The notes under the pieces were generated by a model. The model saw only the letters and a list, made by a program, of their open reading frames with translations. It had not been told where the DNA came from and ran no database searches. From assembly GCA_963837775.1 (NCBI GenBank), contig CAWIOX010000030.1:310001-374000 (forward strand): DNA of 64,000 bases. Reading direction: 5' to 3'. Below are positions 49,592 through 57,421 of the stretch, in pieces; position 1 is the stretch's first letter; each line of letters opens with the position of its first letter. The stretch is from CAWIOX01 sp963837775. GTDB lineage: Bacteria; Pseudomonadota; Gammaproteobacteria; Burkholderiales; Burkholderiaceae_D. The translations under genes were made by a program, and so were the position numbers.

Positions 49592-51118
49592 TTAGTCTTC
49601 GCGACGCAGGTGCGGGAACAGGATCACGTCGCGGATGTTGGGCGAATCGGTGATCAGCATCATCAGGCGGTCGATGCCGATGCCGCAGCCGCCGGTCGGC
49701 GGCAGGCCGTATTCCAGTGCGCGGATGAAGTCGGCGTCGTAGTACATCGCCTCCTCGTCGCCGGCATCCTTGGCGGCGACCTGCGCGTGGAAGCGGGCTG
49801 CCTGGTCTTCCGCATCATTGAGCTCGGAGAAGCCGTTGGCGATTTCGCGGCCGACAATGAACAGTTCGAAGCGTTCGGTGATCTCCGGCTGCGTATCGGA
49901 GGCACGGGCCAGCGGCGACACTTCGACCGGATAATCGACGATATAGGTCGGTTCCCACAGCTGCGCTTCGGCGGTTTCTTCAAACAGGGCCAGTTGCAAC
50001 GCGCCCAAACCGGCGGTGGCAAACGGTTTGACGCCGAATTTCTTCAGTTCGGCCTTGATGAATGCGGCGTCGTGCAATTGTTCATCGTTGTAATGCGGTG
50101 CGTACTTGTTGATCGCACCGACGATGGTCAGGCGCTGGAACGGCTTGCCGAGGTCCAGTTCGCGGCCTTGATAAGTGAGCAGGGCGGTGCCGTGCGCATC
50201 AATGGCAGCCTGGCGGATGACCGCTTCGGTGAAGTCCATCAGCCACTGATAATCGACATACGCAGCGTAGAACTCCATCATTGTGAATTCAGGATTGTGG
50301 CGCGGCGAAACACCTTCGTTGCGGAAGTTGCGGTTGACTTCAAACACGCGGTCAAAGCCGCCGACCACCAGGCGCTTCAGATACAGTTCCGGCGCGATGC
50401 GCAGGAACATTTGCATGTCGAGCGCATTGTGGTGTGTGATGAAAGGCTTGGCCGCCGCACCGCCGGGAATGCTGTGCAGCATCGGCGTCTCGACTTCCAT
50501 GAATTCATTCTTTTCCATGAAGCGCCTGATCGACGACATCGCGGCAGTGCGCGCCTTGAAGGTGCGGCGTGTCTCTTCGCTCATGATCAGGTCGACATAA
50601 CGCTGGCGGTACTTGGTTTCCTGATCGCTCAGTCCGTGGAACTTGTCAGGCAACGGGCGCAGTGATTTGGTCAGCAAGCGCAGGCTGGTAACCTTGATCG
50701 ACAGTTCGCCGGTTTTGGTATGGAACAAGGTGCCTTCGGCGCCGAGGATGTCGCCCAGATCGAAATGCTTGAACGCTGCGTGCGAGGCTTCACCGGTCAG
50801 GTCATTGGTGATGTAGAGCTGGATGCGGCCATCGGCTTTGGGGCCGGAGGCATCCTGAATGGTGGCGAACGAGGCCTTGCCCATCACGCGCTTGAGCATC
50901 ATGCGGCCGGCGACGACCACCTTGACTGGATCGGCTTCCAGTGCCTCGCACTCGCTTGCGCCATACTGCGTCTGCAATGCGGCGGCCTTGTGTTGTGGGC
51001 GGAAATCGTTGGGGAAGGCAATGCCCTGCGCGCGGATAGCCGCAAGTTTTGTGCGCCGTTCGGCGATGATCGAATTTTCGTCTTGCTGGACAGCTTGCGC
51101 TTGATGTTCTGTCGTCAT
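49592..51118 (-). CDS. lysS: Lysyl-tRNA synthetase, class II
   Basis: Charges tRNA-Lys. The 508-residue protein has the N-terminal OB-fold anticodon-binding domain (VKVVVAGRMMLKRVMGKASF) and the class II catalytic motifs: motif 1 near FMEKNEFMEVETPML, motif 2 FEVNRNFRNEGVSPRHNPEF and motif 3 GGCGIGIDRLMMLITDS at the C-terminus. It is third in a minus-strand set prfB, HAD hydrolase, lysS, with 18 bp between HAD stop and lysS start; prfB next to lysS is a classic arrangement. Confidence 0.98.
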   Translation of the reverse strand: MTTEHQAQAVQQDENSIIAERRTKLAAIRAQGIAFPNDFRPQHKAAALQTQYGASECEALEADPVKVVVAGRMMLKRVMGKASFATIQDASGPKADGRIQLYITNDLTGEASHAAFKHFDLGDILGAEGTLFHTKTGELSIKVTSLRLLTKSLRPLPDKFHGLSDQETKYRQRYVDLIMSEETRRTFKARTAAMSSIRRFMEKNEFMEVETPMLHSIPGGAAAKPFITHHNALDMQMFLRIAPELYLKRLVVGGFDRVFEVNRNFRNEGVSPRHNPEFTMMEFYAAYVDYQWLMDFTEAVIRQAAIDAHGTALLTYQGRELDLGKPFQRLTIVGAINKYAPHYNDEQLHDAAFIKAELKKFGVKPFATAGLGALQLALFEETAEAQLWEPTYIVDYPVEVSPLARASDTQPEITERFELFIVGREIANGFSELNDAEDQAARFHAQVAAKDAGDEEAMYYDADFIRALEYGLPPTGGCGIGIDRLMMLITDSPNIRDVILFPHLRRED

Positions 51119-51136
51119 GATGTTGTAGGTGCCGAT

Positions 51137-51802
51137 TCAGGAAGGTTGATGTGTGAATAAGGTGTCGAGCGTAAACATGCTGAAGTCGCTGGCGATGGCA
51201 ATCACGTTGTCATACGCAGCAAAGGCGGCGGCCGGCATGGTCGTGGTCAGTACCACGGCACGCATGCCGGCGTTGCGTGCTGCTTCCACGCCCAGCGGTG
51301 CATCTTCAAACACGATGCAGTGCTCCGGTGCGACGCCGCATTGTTGCGCTGCTTTCAGGAAAACATCAGGTGACGGTTTGCCGCGTTTGACATCGCCGGC
51401 ACCGACCACCGCGTTGAAATGCTTGCGGATATCGAGGCCATCGAGCGTGAATGTGATGTTCGCGTCGGATGCGGCGGTAGCGACAGCAAGCGCCATGCTG
51501 CGGGTCTTTGCCTGCGCTATCAAGGCCTCAAAGCCGGCGATTACTTTGCGGTGCGGGCCGTATAGCTCACGGTAGATCTCTTCTTTTTCCGTGTTCAGCG
51601 ACTCGACTTCTGCATCGGACAAATCAGCGCCGATGAAGGCACGCATGATTTCGCGGGCTTGACGTCCGGCGGTACTCGCAAAAAAATCATCCTGCTCGAT
51701 GAAGGTGCCGCGCCGCCTGAAGAATTCTGTCCAGGCGGCAGTGTGATAGGCCATGTTATCGACGATCGTACCGTCCATGTCGAACAAGAATGCGCGCTTC
51801 AT
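51137..51802 (-). CDS. HAD-superfamily hydrolase, beta-phosphoglucomutase-like
   Basis: A 221-residue phosphatase/phosphomutase of the DhaJ/PgmB/GPH group. Motif I is FLFDMDGTIVDN with the two catalytic Asp, motif II lies in ALAVATAASDAN, and motifs III and IV in GKPSPDVFLKAAQ and CIVFEDAPLGVEAARNAGM. The helical cap (residues 20-80) is of the C1 type. The start at 51802 (MKRAFLFDMDG) is chosen; an in-frame Met four codons upstream is possible. The physiological substrate cannot be told from sequence. It is inserted between prfB and lysS, 12 bp after prfB. Confidence 0.85.
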   Translation of the reverse strand: MKRAFLFDMDGTIVDNMAYHTAAWTEFFRRRGTFIEQDDFFASTAGRQAREIMRAFIGADLSDAEVESLNTEKEEIYRELYGPHRKVIAGFEALIAQAKTRSMALAVATAASDANITFTLDGLDIRKHFNAVVGAGDVKRGKPSPDVFLKAAQQCGVAPEHCIVFEDAPLGVEAARNAGMRAVVLTTTMPAAAFAAYDNVIAIASDFSMFTLDTLFTHQPS

Positions 51803-51814
51803 GGTGATATTCAA

Positions 51815-52919
51815 TTAAACGCCTTGCTTGAGCGAGGCCGCGATGAAGTCGTCGATGTCGCCATCCAGCACTGCTTTGGTATTGCCGGTCTCGAAGCCGG
51901 TGCGCAAGTCCTTGATGCGGGACTGGTCGAGCACGTAGGAGCGGATCTGGTGGCCCCAGCCGACATCGGTTTTGGAGTCTTCCAGTTTCTGCTGTTCACT
52001 CATGCGGTTGCGCAATTCCAGTTCGTACAGCTTGGCTTTCAACATTTCCCATGCCTCGGCGCGGTTGCGGTGCTGGCTGCGGTCGTTCTGGCATTGGACC
52101 ACGATGCCGGATGGTCCGTGCGTCAGACGCACTGCAGAATCGGTCTTGTTGATGTGCTGACCACCGGCACCGGAGGCGCGGTAGGTATCCACCCGCACGT
52201 CGGCCGGATTGACGTCGATATCGATCGACTCATCCACTTCCGGATAGACGAACAGGCTGCAAAACGAGGTGTGCCGGCCGTTGGCGGAGTCGAACGGCGA
52301 TTTGCGCACCAGGCGATGCACGCCGGTTTCGGTGCGCAGGAAGCCGTAGGCATAGTCGCCTTCAACCTTCAGGGTTGCGGTTTTGATGCCGGCCACTTCG
52401 CCGTCGGACTGTTCCAGAATCTCAACCTTGAAACCCTTGCGCTCGCAATAGCGCAAGTACTGACGCAGGATCATCGAAGCCCAGTCCTGCGCTTCGGTAC
52501 CGCCGGCGCCGGCCTGGATGTCGATGAAGCAATTGTTCGGGTCCATCGGATTGCTGAACATGCGACGGAATTCCATTTCCGTGACGCGTTTCTCGATGTC
52601 TTTGGTGTCGGCTTCGACCGCTTCCAGCGTGTCTTCATCCTGCTCTTCGCGGGCCATCTCGAACAGGTCGCGGGTATCGCGCAGATCAGACTCGATCCGG
52701 ATCAGCGAATTGACGATGTTTTCCAGCGATTTTTTTTCTTTGCCCAGGTCCTGTGCCCGTTTCGGGTCGTTCCAGACATTGGGATCTTCCAGTTCCGCGT
52801 TGACGGATTCAAGTTTCTCTGACTTTACTTCGAAGTCAAAGATACCCCCGAAGTTCGGTTTCACGGCTCGTCAGGTCAACGAGCAAGGCGGAGATGGCGT
52901 TCAGGCGTTCGGCTTCCAT
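51815..52919 (-). CDS. prfB: Peptide chain release factor 2, with programmed +1 frameshift
   Basis: Recognises UAA and UGA stops and triggers peptide release. Translation starts at the ATG at 52919 (MEAERLNAISALLVDLTSRE) and meets an in-frame UGA at 52838-52836 within CGGGGGTATCTTTGAC, the classic RF2 recoding site: an SD-like GGGGG, then CTT-TGA-C. After slipping +1 at CTT, the ribosome continues as DFEVKSEKLESVNAELED. The span of 1105 bp equals 368 codons plus one base, giving 367 residues. The main frame has the stop-codon recognition motif SPF and the catalytic GGQ in RASGAGGQHINKTDS. The slip makes RF2 regulate itself. The next genes are a HAD hydrolase and lysS. Confidence 0.97.
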
Positions 52920-53123
52920 GATGTTCTTTTCTGCAATCAAACCCCAGATTATACCCGACCAGGCAAGACGATACGCTTATGATAATGCGTTGTATTGCCC
53001 TGAAAAACGCCTAATCTCACATGTCGCCGGATGCCTTGGAGTGCCTTGTTGCCGGAGTGAATGACTTCGGCGCAGAATTATTAATTGACCCGAGAGAAAA
53101 TGGCCTGTAATATTCGGCTTCCT

Positions 53124-53200
53124 CGGAGTGTGGCGCAGTCCGGTAGCGCACCTGGTTTGGGACCAGGGGGTCCAAGGTTCGAATCCTTGTACTCCGACCA
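53124..53200 (+). tRNA. tRNA-Pro (anticodon TGG)
   Basis: A 77-nt tRNA with encoded CCA. Acceptor stem CGGAGTG / TACTCCG (one G-T pair), anticodon loop TTTGGGA with anticodon TGG, T-loop GGTTCGAATCC. Its own terminator follows. Confidence 0.95.
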
Positions 53201-53207
53201 AGTATTT

Positions 53208-53238
53208 AAAAATGGCTGTCAGTGACAGCCATTTTTTC
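53208..53238 (+). terminator. Terminator of tRNA-Pro
   Basis: Stem AATGGCTGTCA / TGACAGCCATT with a one-base centre (so a few pairs open to form the loop), then a T run. It lies between the Pro and Arg tRNA genes. Confidence 0.8.
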
Positions 53239-53276
53239 TATTCTGGCGTATATTCAATCATCTTCATTTGTTCTGA

Positions 53277-53353
<77 letters not shown>

Positions 53354-53518
53354 ATAAAATCAATGACTTACGATAGATCACAGATTCGTCATTGCTTGAA
53401 AAAATTCCCATGTAACCGCTGTGTAACCCGATTCTGGAAATGGTCACTATTTCACGGTACTCACAGCACACATAAAGAACCGCTCGGGGCAGACTGGTCG
53501 CCTCTCTCATTTCAGAGA

Positions 53519-53956
53519 TCAATGTTTCGCATCGGCGGCCACTAGCAGACTGCATCGGACTTTTTCAATCAGCAAAGCGTCCGTCGAACCGCGCCACCAG
53601 CGCATCGCCCAAGACTGATGGCGAGGATGCCCTACGATGACAAGGTCAATCCCTAATTCATCTACTAGTCTCTCGATGACATTGACGGGTTCGCCGACCT
53701 CCAAATGTTCGATCACGTGCAGCCCTTCTGCCGCCATCAGTGCATGACCCTCCGCCAATTCTTGCTTCATTTCTTGCTCTTCGATGGCGATCGCGTTTTC
53801 CGGCACGTATTCTTCACCCATCAGATACGATGAGAGGTGAATCACGACCAGCAAATGTATCTCTGCCGAGGGACCCTGCACCACGCGAATGCATTCATGC
53901 AAGGCGGAGCGACTTTCCGATGTGCCATTGTAGGCGACTAGGATTTTGCGATACAT
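53519..53956 (-). CDS. Universal stress protein, UspA family
   Basis: A 145-residue cytoplasmic Usp-domain protein. The N-terminal strand is YRKILVAYNGTSESRSAL with the conserved Asp replaced by Asn. The C-terminal nucleotide-binding loop is DLVIVGHPRHQSWAMRWWRG then STDALLIEKVRCSLLVA, close to the ATP-type G-2X-G-9X-G-S/T pattern but with Pro/His and Trp substitutions, so ATP binding is uncertain. It begins a group of small stress-type genes to the right. It is transcribed alone toward tRNA-Arg. Confidence 0.88.
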   Translation of the reverse strand: MYRKILVAYNGTSESRSALHECIRVVQGPSAEIHLLVVIHLSSYLMGEEYVPENAIAIEEQEMKQELAEGHALMAAEGLHVIEHLEVGEPVNVIERLVDELGIDLVIVGHPRHQSWAMRWWRGSTDALLIEKVRCSLLVAADAKH

Positions 53957-54368
53957 GTATACCTCCTCTTTGAGATAGCACCTGAATTAAGCATATCGCC
54001 ACGTTGCTTACCCCAGTATATTCAGCAAATTAGGTAACGCCAATTACATGTTATGAGCGCGAGCTACACTGTCTGTTTCTATCGGATAATAGTATTTCAG
54101 CGTTAAGCGCACTGCTTAAGCTTAAGGGCTCCGTATTCATGGCATGGCGGTATTGATAGTATTGAACGGCGCAGAATATTCTTGTCCGGCCGCCACTGGA
54201 ACACTTCGATATTTTCCTGTCGCCTACAAAGCCATTTATGAATATTTTTCGGATGAGAGTTATTTAATAAGGCAGTTTTCACTCGGGCGTATAGCAATAT
54301 CTTGTGACCCGGATCAGGGAAGATGCCTTGTTATACTCAAGGCTTCCCGTCACACATAAGGTGCTAGG
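53957..54368. other. Divergent intergenic region between usp and the rhodanese gene
   Basis: About 410 bp, AT-rich. I see no RNA gene, repeat copy or credible small protein here; it must hold two divergent promoters. Confidence 0.4.
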
Positions 54369-54782
54369 GTGAAACTCAATATAGGCCAGTCCTTGTTGGC
54401 AAGCGTGCTGCTTGTCGTTATCTCTGCCTGCGCAACGATGGCAGTTACCGCTCCACCGCAAACGATAGATGTTAAACAAGGGGCGTCCCTGCAAGCTAGG
54501 GGAGCGTTATTGCTTGATGTGCGTGAGGCTGATGAATACGCAGAAGGGCATGCGTCCGGCAGCACTTTGATTCCGCTTGGCCAGTTGCAACAACGGTTGC
54601 AAGAAATAGATGCTTACAAGAACAAGTCGGTCGCGCTGATCTGCCGCTCCGGCCGTCGTTCGGCACAGGCGCTCAAACTGCTGGAGCGAGCCGGTTTCAG
54701 TGCCGCGGTCAATGTCGAGGGCGGTATGATGGCTTGGAAAAATGCAGGCCTGCCGGTCATCTCGGGCGTAGTTTCGCGTTAA
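54369..54782 (+). CDS. Rhodanese-domain lipoprotein
   Basis: A 137-residue single-domain rhodanese with a lipoprotein signal: MKLNIGQSLLASVLLVVISA then CATM, a plausible lipobox ending in Cys. The rhodanese fold has LLLDVREADEYAEGHASGST, LIPLGQLQQRLQEI and the active-site loop ALICRSGRRSAQA (Cys about 93), followed by the conserved NVEGGMMAWKNAGLPV. It would handle sulfane sulfur or act as a thiol carrier at the periplasmic face. No ribosome site of note. A long hairpin lies downstream. Confidence 0.88.
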   Translation: MKLNIGQSLLASVLLVVISACATMAVTAPPQTIDVKQGASLQARGALLLDVREADEYAEGHASGSTLIPLGQLQQRLQEIDAYKNKSVALICRSGRRSAQALKLLERAGFSAAVNVEGGMMAWKNAGLPVISGVVSR

Positions 54783-54847
54783 ATGCATGAGGTGGTCCTT
54801 CATTTTTTCAAAGGACTTACCTTGGTCTGATTTACTTTGCTGTCATA

Positions 54848-54889
54848 GTGAATCTCTTTTCTTTCTCAAGCAAAAGAAGAGAGATTCAC
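54848..54889. terminator. Long hairpin between convergent rhodanese and HPF genes
   Basis: A 16-bp stem GTGAATCTCTTTTCTT / AAGAAGAGAGATTCAC with one wobble, loop about 10 nt, lies between two convergent genes. A T-rich stretch follows, so it may act as a terminator in either direction. Confidence 0.5.
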
Positions 54890-54944
54890 TTTATCAAATT
54901 ACCCGGGATGGAGACATCATTTCCGCCAACTCGGGTCATGTCGC

Positions 54945-55310
54945 TTATTCGCTCAAATTATTCTCTGGTTCATCCAGAATAACCTGTCGTCCTTTAGTGC
55001 TAGCGCTGAGTTTGCCCAGAGTGCTGTCCAGTGAGCGTTTTAATTTATCCGCAGCACCTTGAATTGACTGATGCAGTGTTGCAGCATGATCGCTCACGGC
55101 AATCGGCTGATGACCCTGAAGGCGGGCTTCCATCAGGCAGCGATTGTCGGCATCGCCAGATTTTTGACCATTGGTGTCGCTCAGATGCACTTCCACCCGA
55201 GTGATGTGTTCGCTGAAATGACTTAAGGTGTTTTTGACTACAGTCTCGACGTGTTTTGACAGGGGTTCGTGGCGTTCGATACTGCTATCGGAATTGATCT
55301 GAATTTGCAT
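54945..55310 (-). CDS. HPF/RaiA-like ribosome-associated protein
   Basis: A 121-residue member of the ribosome hibernation factor family (sigma-54 modulation protein/S30Ae). The N-terminal strand MQIQINSDSSIERHEPL and helix SKHVETVVKNTLSHFSEHIT are followed by RVEVHLSDTNGQKSGD and RCLMEARLQGHQPIAVSDHA, then AATLHQSIQGAADKLKRSLD, matching the beta-alpha-beta-beta-beta-alpha order. It lacks the long C-terminal dimerisation domain, so it is the short form. It probably blocks the decoding centre of idle ribosomes under stress. The neighbours are other stress-type genes. Confidence 0.85.
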   Translation of the reverse strand: MQIQINSDSSIERHEPLSKHVETVVKNTLSHFSEHITRVEVHLSDTNGQKSGDADNRCLMEARLQGHQPIAVSDHAATLHQSIQGAADKLKRSLDSTLGKLSASTKGRQVILDEPENNLSE

Positions 55311-56061
55311 TGATACATCCTCCTGATGTGCTTATGTGATGAGTGGCAACCATTTCATTTCAGATTAAGTGGAAGTCTGGCACCGATGAAAATGTTGTAT
55401 CGCAAGACTTCACTCAATATCCACATGGTGGCGTCAAACAGGCATTTCAAGACATTATTGCAATTGATTTTATTGGTTTTTAGAAATATTTAATTATCAG
55501 TGACAGTTGCTTCCATGAAAGTCAGCTGGCGATTTTTTTGTGATGTTTCTGGCTGCAATGATTCTTGTCGTGCTGGTTTGGCGGTTCTATCGAGGCGGTA
55601 TTTTCAGCTGCGTATTGCAAATTGCTTCAATTGTCATCAATTCGCACTATTAATTCCCTTAGGTTTGATGTCGAATAAACACTACTTCTAATAGGAACTA
55701 TTATGACAATAGTGGTCTTATTTATAAGTAAGGTTAAATTCATAAGCGCTGCTGAGAATTTTGAAAATGAATGAAAATTTGATATGAATTTCAATGACGT
55801 TGTTCTTTTTTTAATGTGCAATTTGTTGGGGGAGTTAATCAGGGGAAATTTTGAATAATGGAGAAGGCGTGTGGCGGGGGATGTAGGCACAAGCAAGTAA
55901 ACTCGATTGTTACTGCAGTTTAAGTGGTGGCAAGTAGTTGTAGCGCTTAATACGCGCAGTTATGTCATCAGATGTGCTAGTTGCCGAGAATGAAAGTAAT
56001 ATCAAAATTTCATAACGAGTAAAGATGGGTATCTGAACTTATAACCACTGAGGAGATAATC
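55311..56061. other. AT-rich intergenic region with a possible decayed small membrane gene
   Basis: About 750 bp, visibly richer in A+T than the flanks. From 55515 a short frame begins MKVSWRFF; correcting one base in the T run at about 55532-55538 gives VMFLAAMILVVLVWRFYRGG then IFSCVLQI, ending at about 55650. This could be a small one-helix protein but is weak. Nothing else is callable. Confidence 0.3.
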
Positions 56062-56352
56062 ATGAAACATCAGGAGCCAAAGGTTGAGCAAGATTTTAAT
56101 CCAGACAATCTTCTTAATACTCTCATTAAGCAACTGAAGCTGAAAAATGATGCGGCACTTAGTCGTACGCTGGAAGTGGCGCCACCAGTCATCAGTAAAA
56201 TTCGGCACAGGCGCTTGCCAGTTGGCGCCTCATTATTGATTCGCATGCACGAAGCATCCGGTATGAGTATTCGGGCTTTGCGTGACTTGATGGGTGATCG
56301 ACGTATGAAATATCGCTTGAGTGGCGCTCAGGGAAAACCGAAGATGGCCTGA
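56062..56352 (+). CDS. Small helix-turn-helix-like protein
   Basis: A 96-residue protein. The middle resembles a Cro/CI-type HTH: NDAALSRTLEVAPPVISKIR followed by HRRLPVGASLLIRMHEASG, where the alanine-rich second helix and SKIR recognition helix align with the family. I recall closely similar small proteins in many Burkholderiales, but they have no established function. A clear GAGGAGATAATC ribosome site precedes the ATG. It stands alone in an AT-rich region. DNA binding is inferred, not shown. Confidence 0.75.
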   Translation: MKHQEPKVEQDFNPDNLLNTLIKQLKLKNDAALSRTLEVAPPVISKIRHRRLPVGASLLIRMHEASGMSIRALRDLMGDRRMKYRLSGAQGKPKMA

Positions 56353-56827
56353 AAAAGACGATACGGTTAACTTGACGTATCAAGCTCAAAATATTTGTTC
56401 AAGCATCGTAAAACTTCAGGAAGTTTCATCTCTACGCTTTGCTGCGAGGAGAGGTCTTGGTATTGGCATTTCCTCCATTTTAAAAAGTAGAGTGATCCTG
56501 AAGATGTTTATTGGCAGTTGTGGTTTATTCTGCTGCCCGTTCTTGCCTGGATGGCAAGTATGGAGCGTTCCTCTTTTTTCTTGATCTAATGATTCGTTTT
56601 TTGGCAACGCATAGCGCTAGCCAAAAGGGGATCGTTATCGAAATACTTGATGTTGATCAAATCCTGTTTTGAACCTGCTCAAGTAGTATTGGCGCACTGC
56701 TTTTGATTTCGGTTCACATGCCAATTTTCTCGGATATTGTTGTTATGGCCGACAAAAGAAAGACGCTGCAACTAACACGGCAGTTGATGATAGTTGAATT
56801 AATGCAAGTAAGTTTGAAGGATATATT
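56353..56827. other. Intergenic region between the HTH and HMA genes
   Basis: About 475 bp without a callable gene, RNA or repeat copy. Short frames here are not supported by coding features. Confidence 0.4.
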
Positions 56828-57085
56828 GTGAAATCGGAAAGTTTGAAAATCTCTGGAATGACAGGCGAAGGCTGTGCCGACAAGGTTGAGCAGGTGCTCA
56901 AGGCAATCGGTGGTGTCAATGATGTGACCGTTTCCCTGGCGATGATGGAAGCAACAGTGCAATATGATGAAAATATTGCTACTAGGCAGCATTTGCAGAC
57001 AGCATTGCTGAATGTCGGTTATGGTGTTGAAGCGGCAAGATCGACTGCAGGTCATGGTAGTTGCTGCGGTAGTTGCGGCGGTTGA
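56828..57085 (+). CDS. Heavy-metal-associated (HMA) domain protein with altered metal motif
   Basis: An 85-residue protein with an HMA fold: SLKISGMTGEGCADKVEQVL, AIGGVNDVTVSLAMMEATVQ, LQTALLNVGYGVEA. In CopZ/MerP-type chaperones the metal site is GMTCxxC; here the first Cys is Gly (GMTGEGC), leaving one Cys. The tail adds CCGSCGG, three Cys that could complement it. The start is a GTG with GAAGGATATATT upstream. No metal transporter adjoins. It may bind a soft metal by a different set of ligands, or may have lost binding. Confidence 0.8.
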   Translation: MKSESLKISGMTGEGCADKVEQVLKAIGGVNDVTVSLAMMEATVQYDENIATRQHLQTALLNVGYGVEAARSTAGHGSCCGSCGG

Positions 57086-57350
57086 AGTGATTTCGATTCG
57101 CATCAAATATGACTGCAGCATGTAAGACACTATGGAATTGCGTTTTTGTATTTACTGCGAATAGAAATGAACAGGCATTGAATTTGTTAGGCTGCTTCTG
57201 ATTGCAAGGGCTGTAATGCAATTCTATGCAGGGATATTGTTACGGGATTTGGCTCGTTGTTGCTGACTGATATCAGCGCCTGCGAGCTTTTTTTTTGAGT
57301 GTGGCCGCAAATGTGGCAAGGGTGGCACACACAGTTGCTTGGTAGGTGCT

Positions 57351-57403
57351 AGGGCGTGTTGCCATATGATTTGGGAGTTCAAAATCATATGGCAACACGC
57401 CCT
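57351..57403. repeat. Perfect 22-bp inverted repeat flanked by TA, upstream of nrdJ
   Basis: The arm AGGGCGTGTTGCCATATGAT plus TT is followed by a loop of about 9 nt and its exact reverse complement. TA occurs just inside the flanks (CTAGGGCGTG and CACGCCCTAA), as after TA-targeting insertion. It ends 18 bp before the nrdJ start. Likely a miniature transposon remnant or an operator/5'-UTR hairpin. Confidence 0.8.
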
Positions 57404-57421
57404 AATTTCGAGGATCAATTA

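Noticed and set aside
53354..53518. Integrase gene or attachment site next to tRNA-Arg
   Set aside because: No integrase-like frame and no direct repeat of the tRNA 3' end were found within the window.
57086..57421. Cobalamin riboswitch upstream of nrdJ
   Set aside because: NrdJ uses adenosylcobalamin, so I looked for the B12 box and other conserved segments and did not find them.
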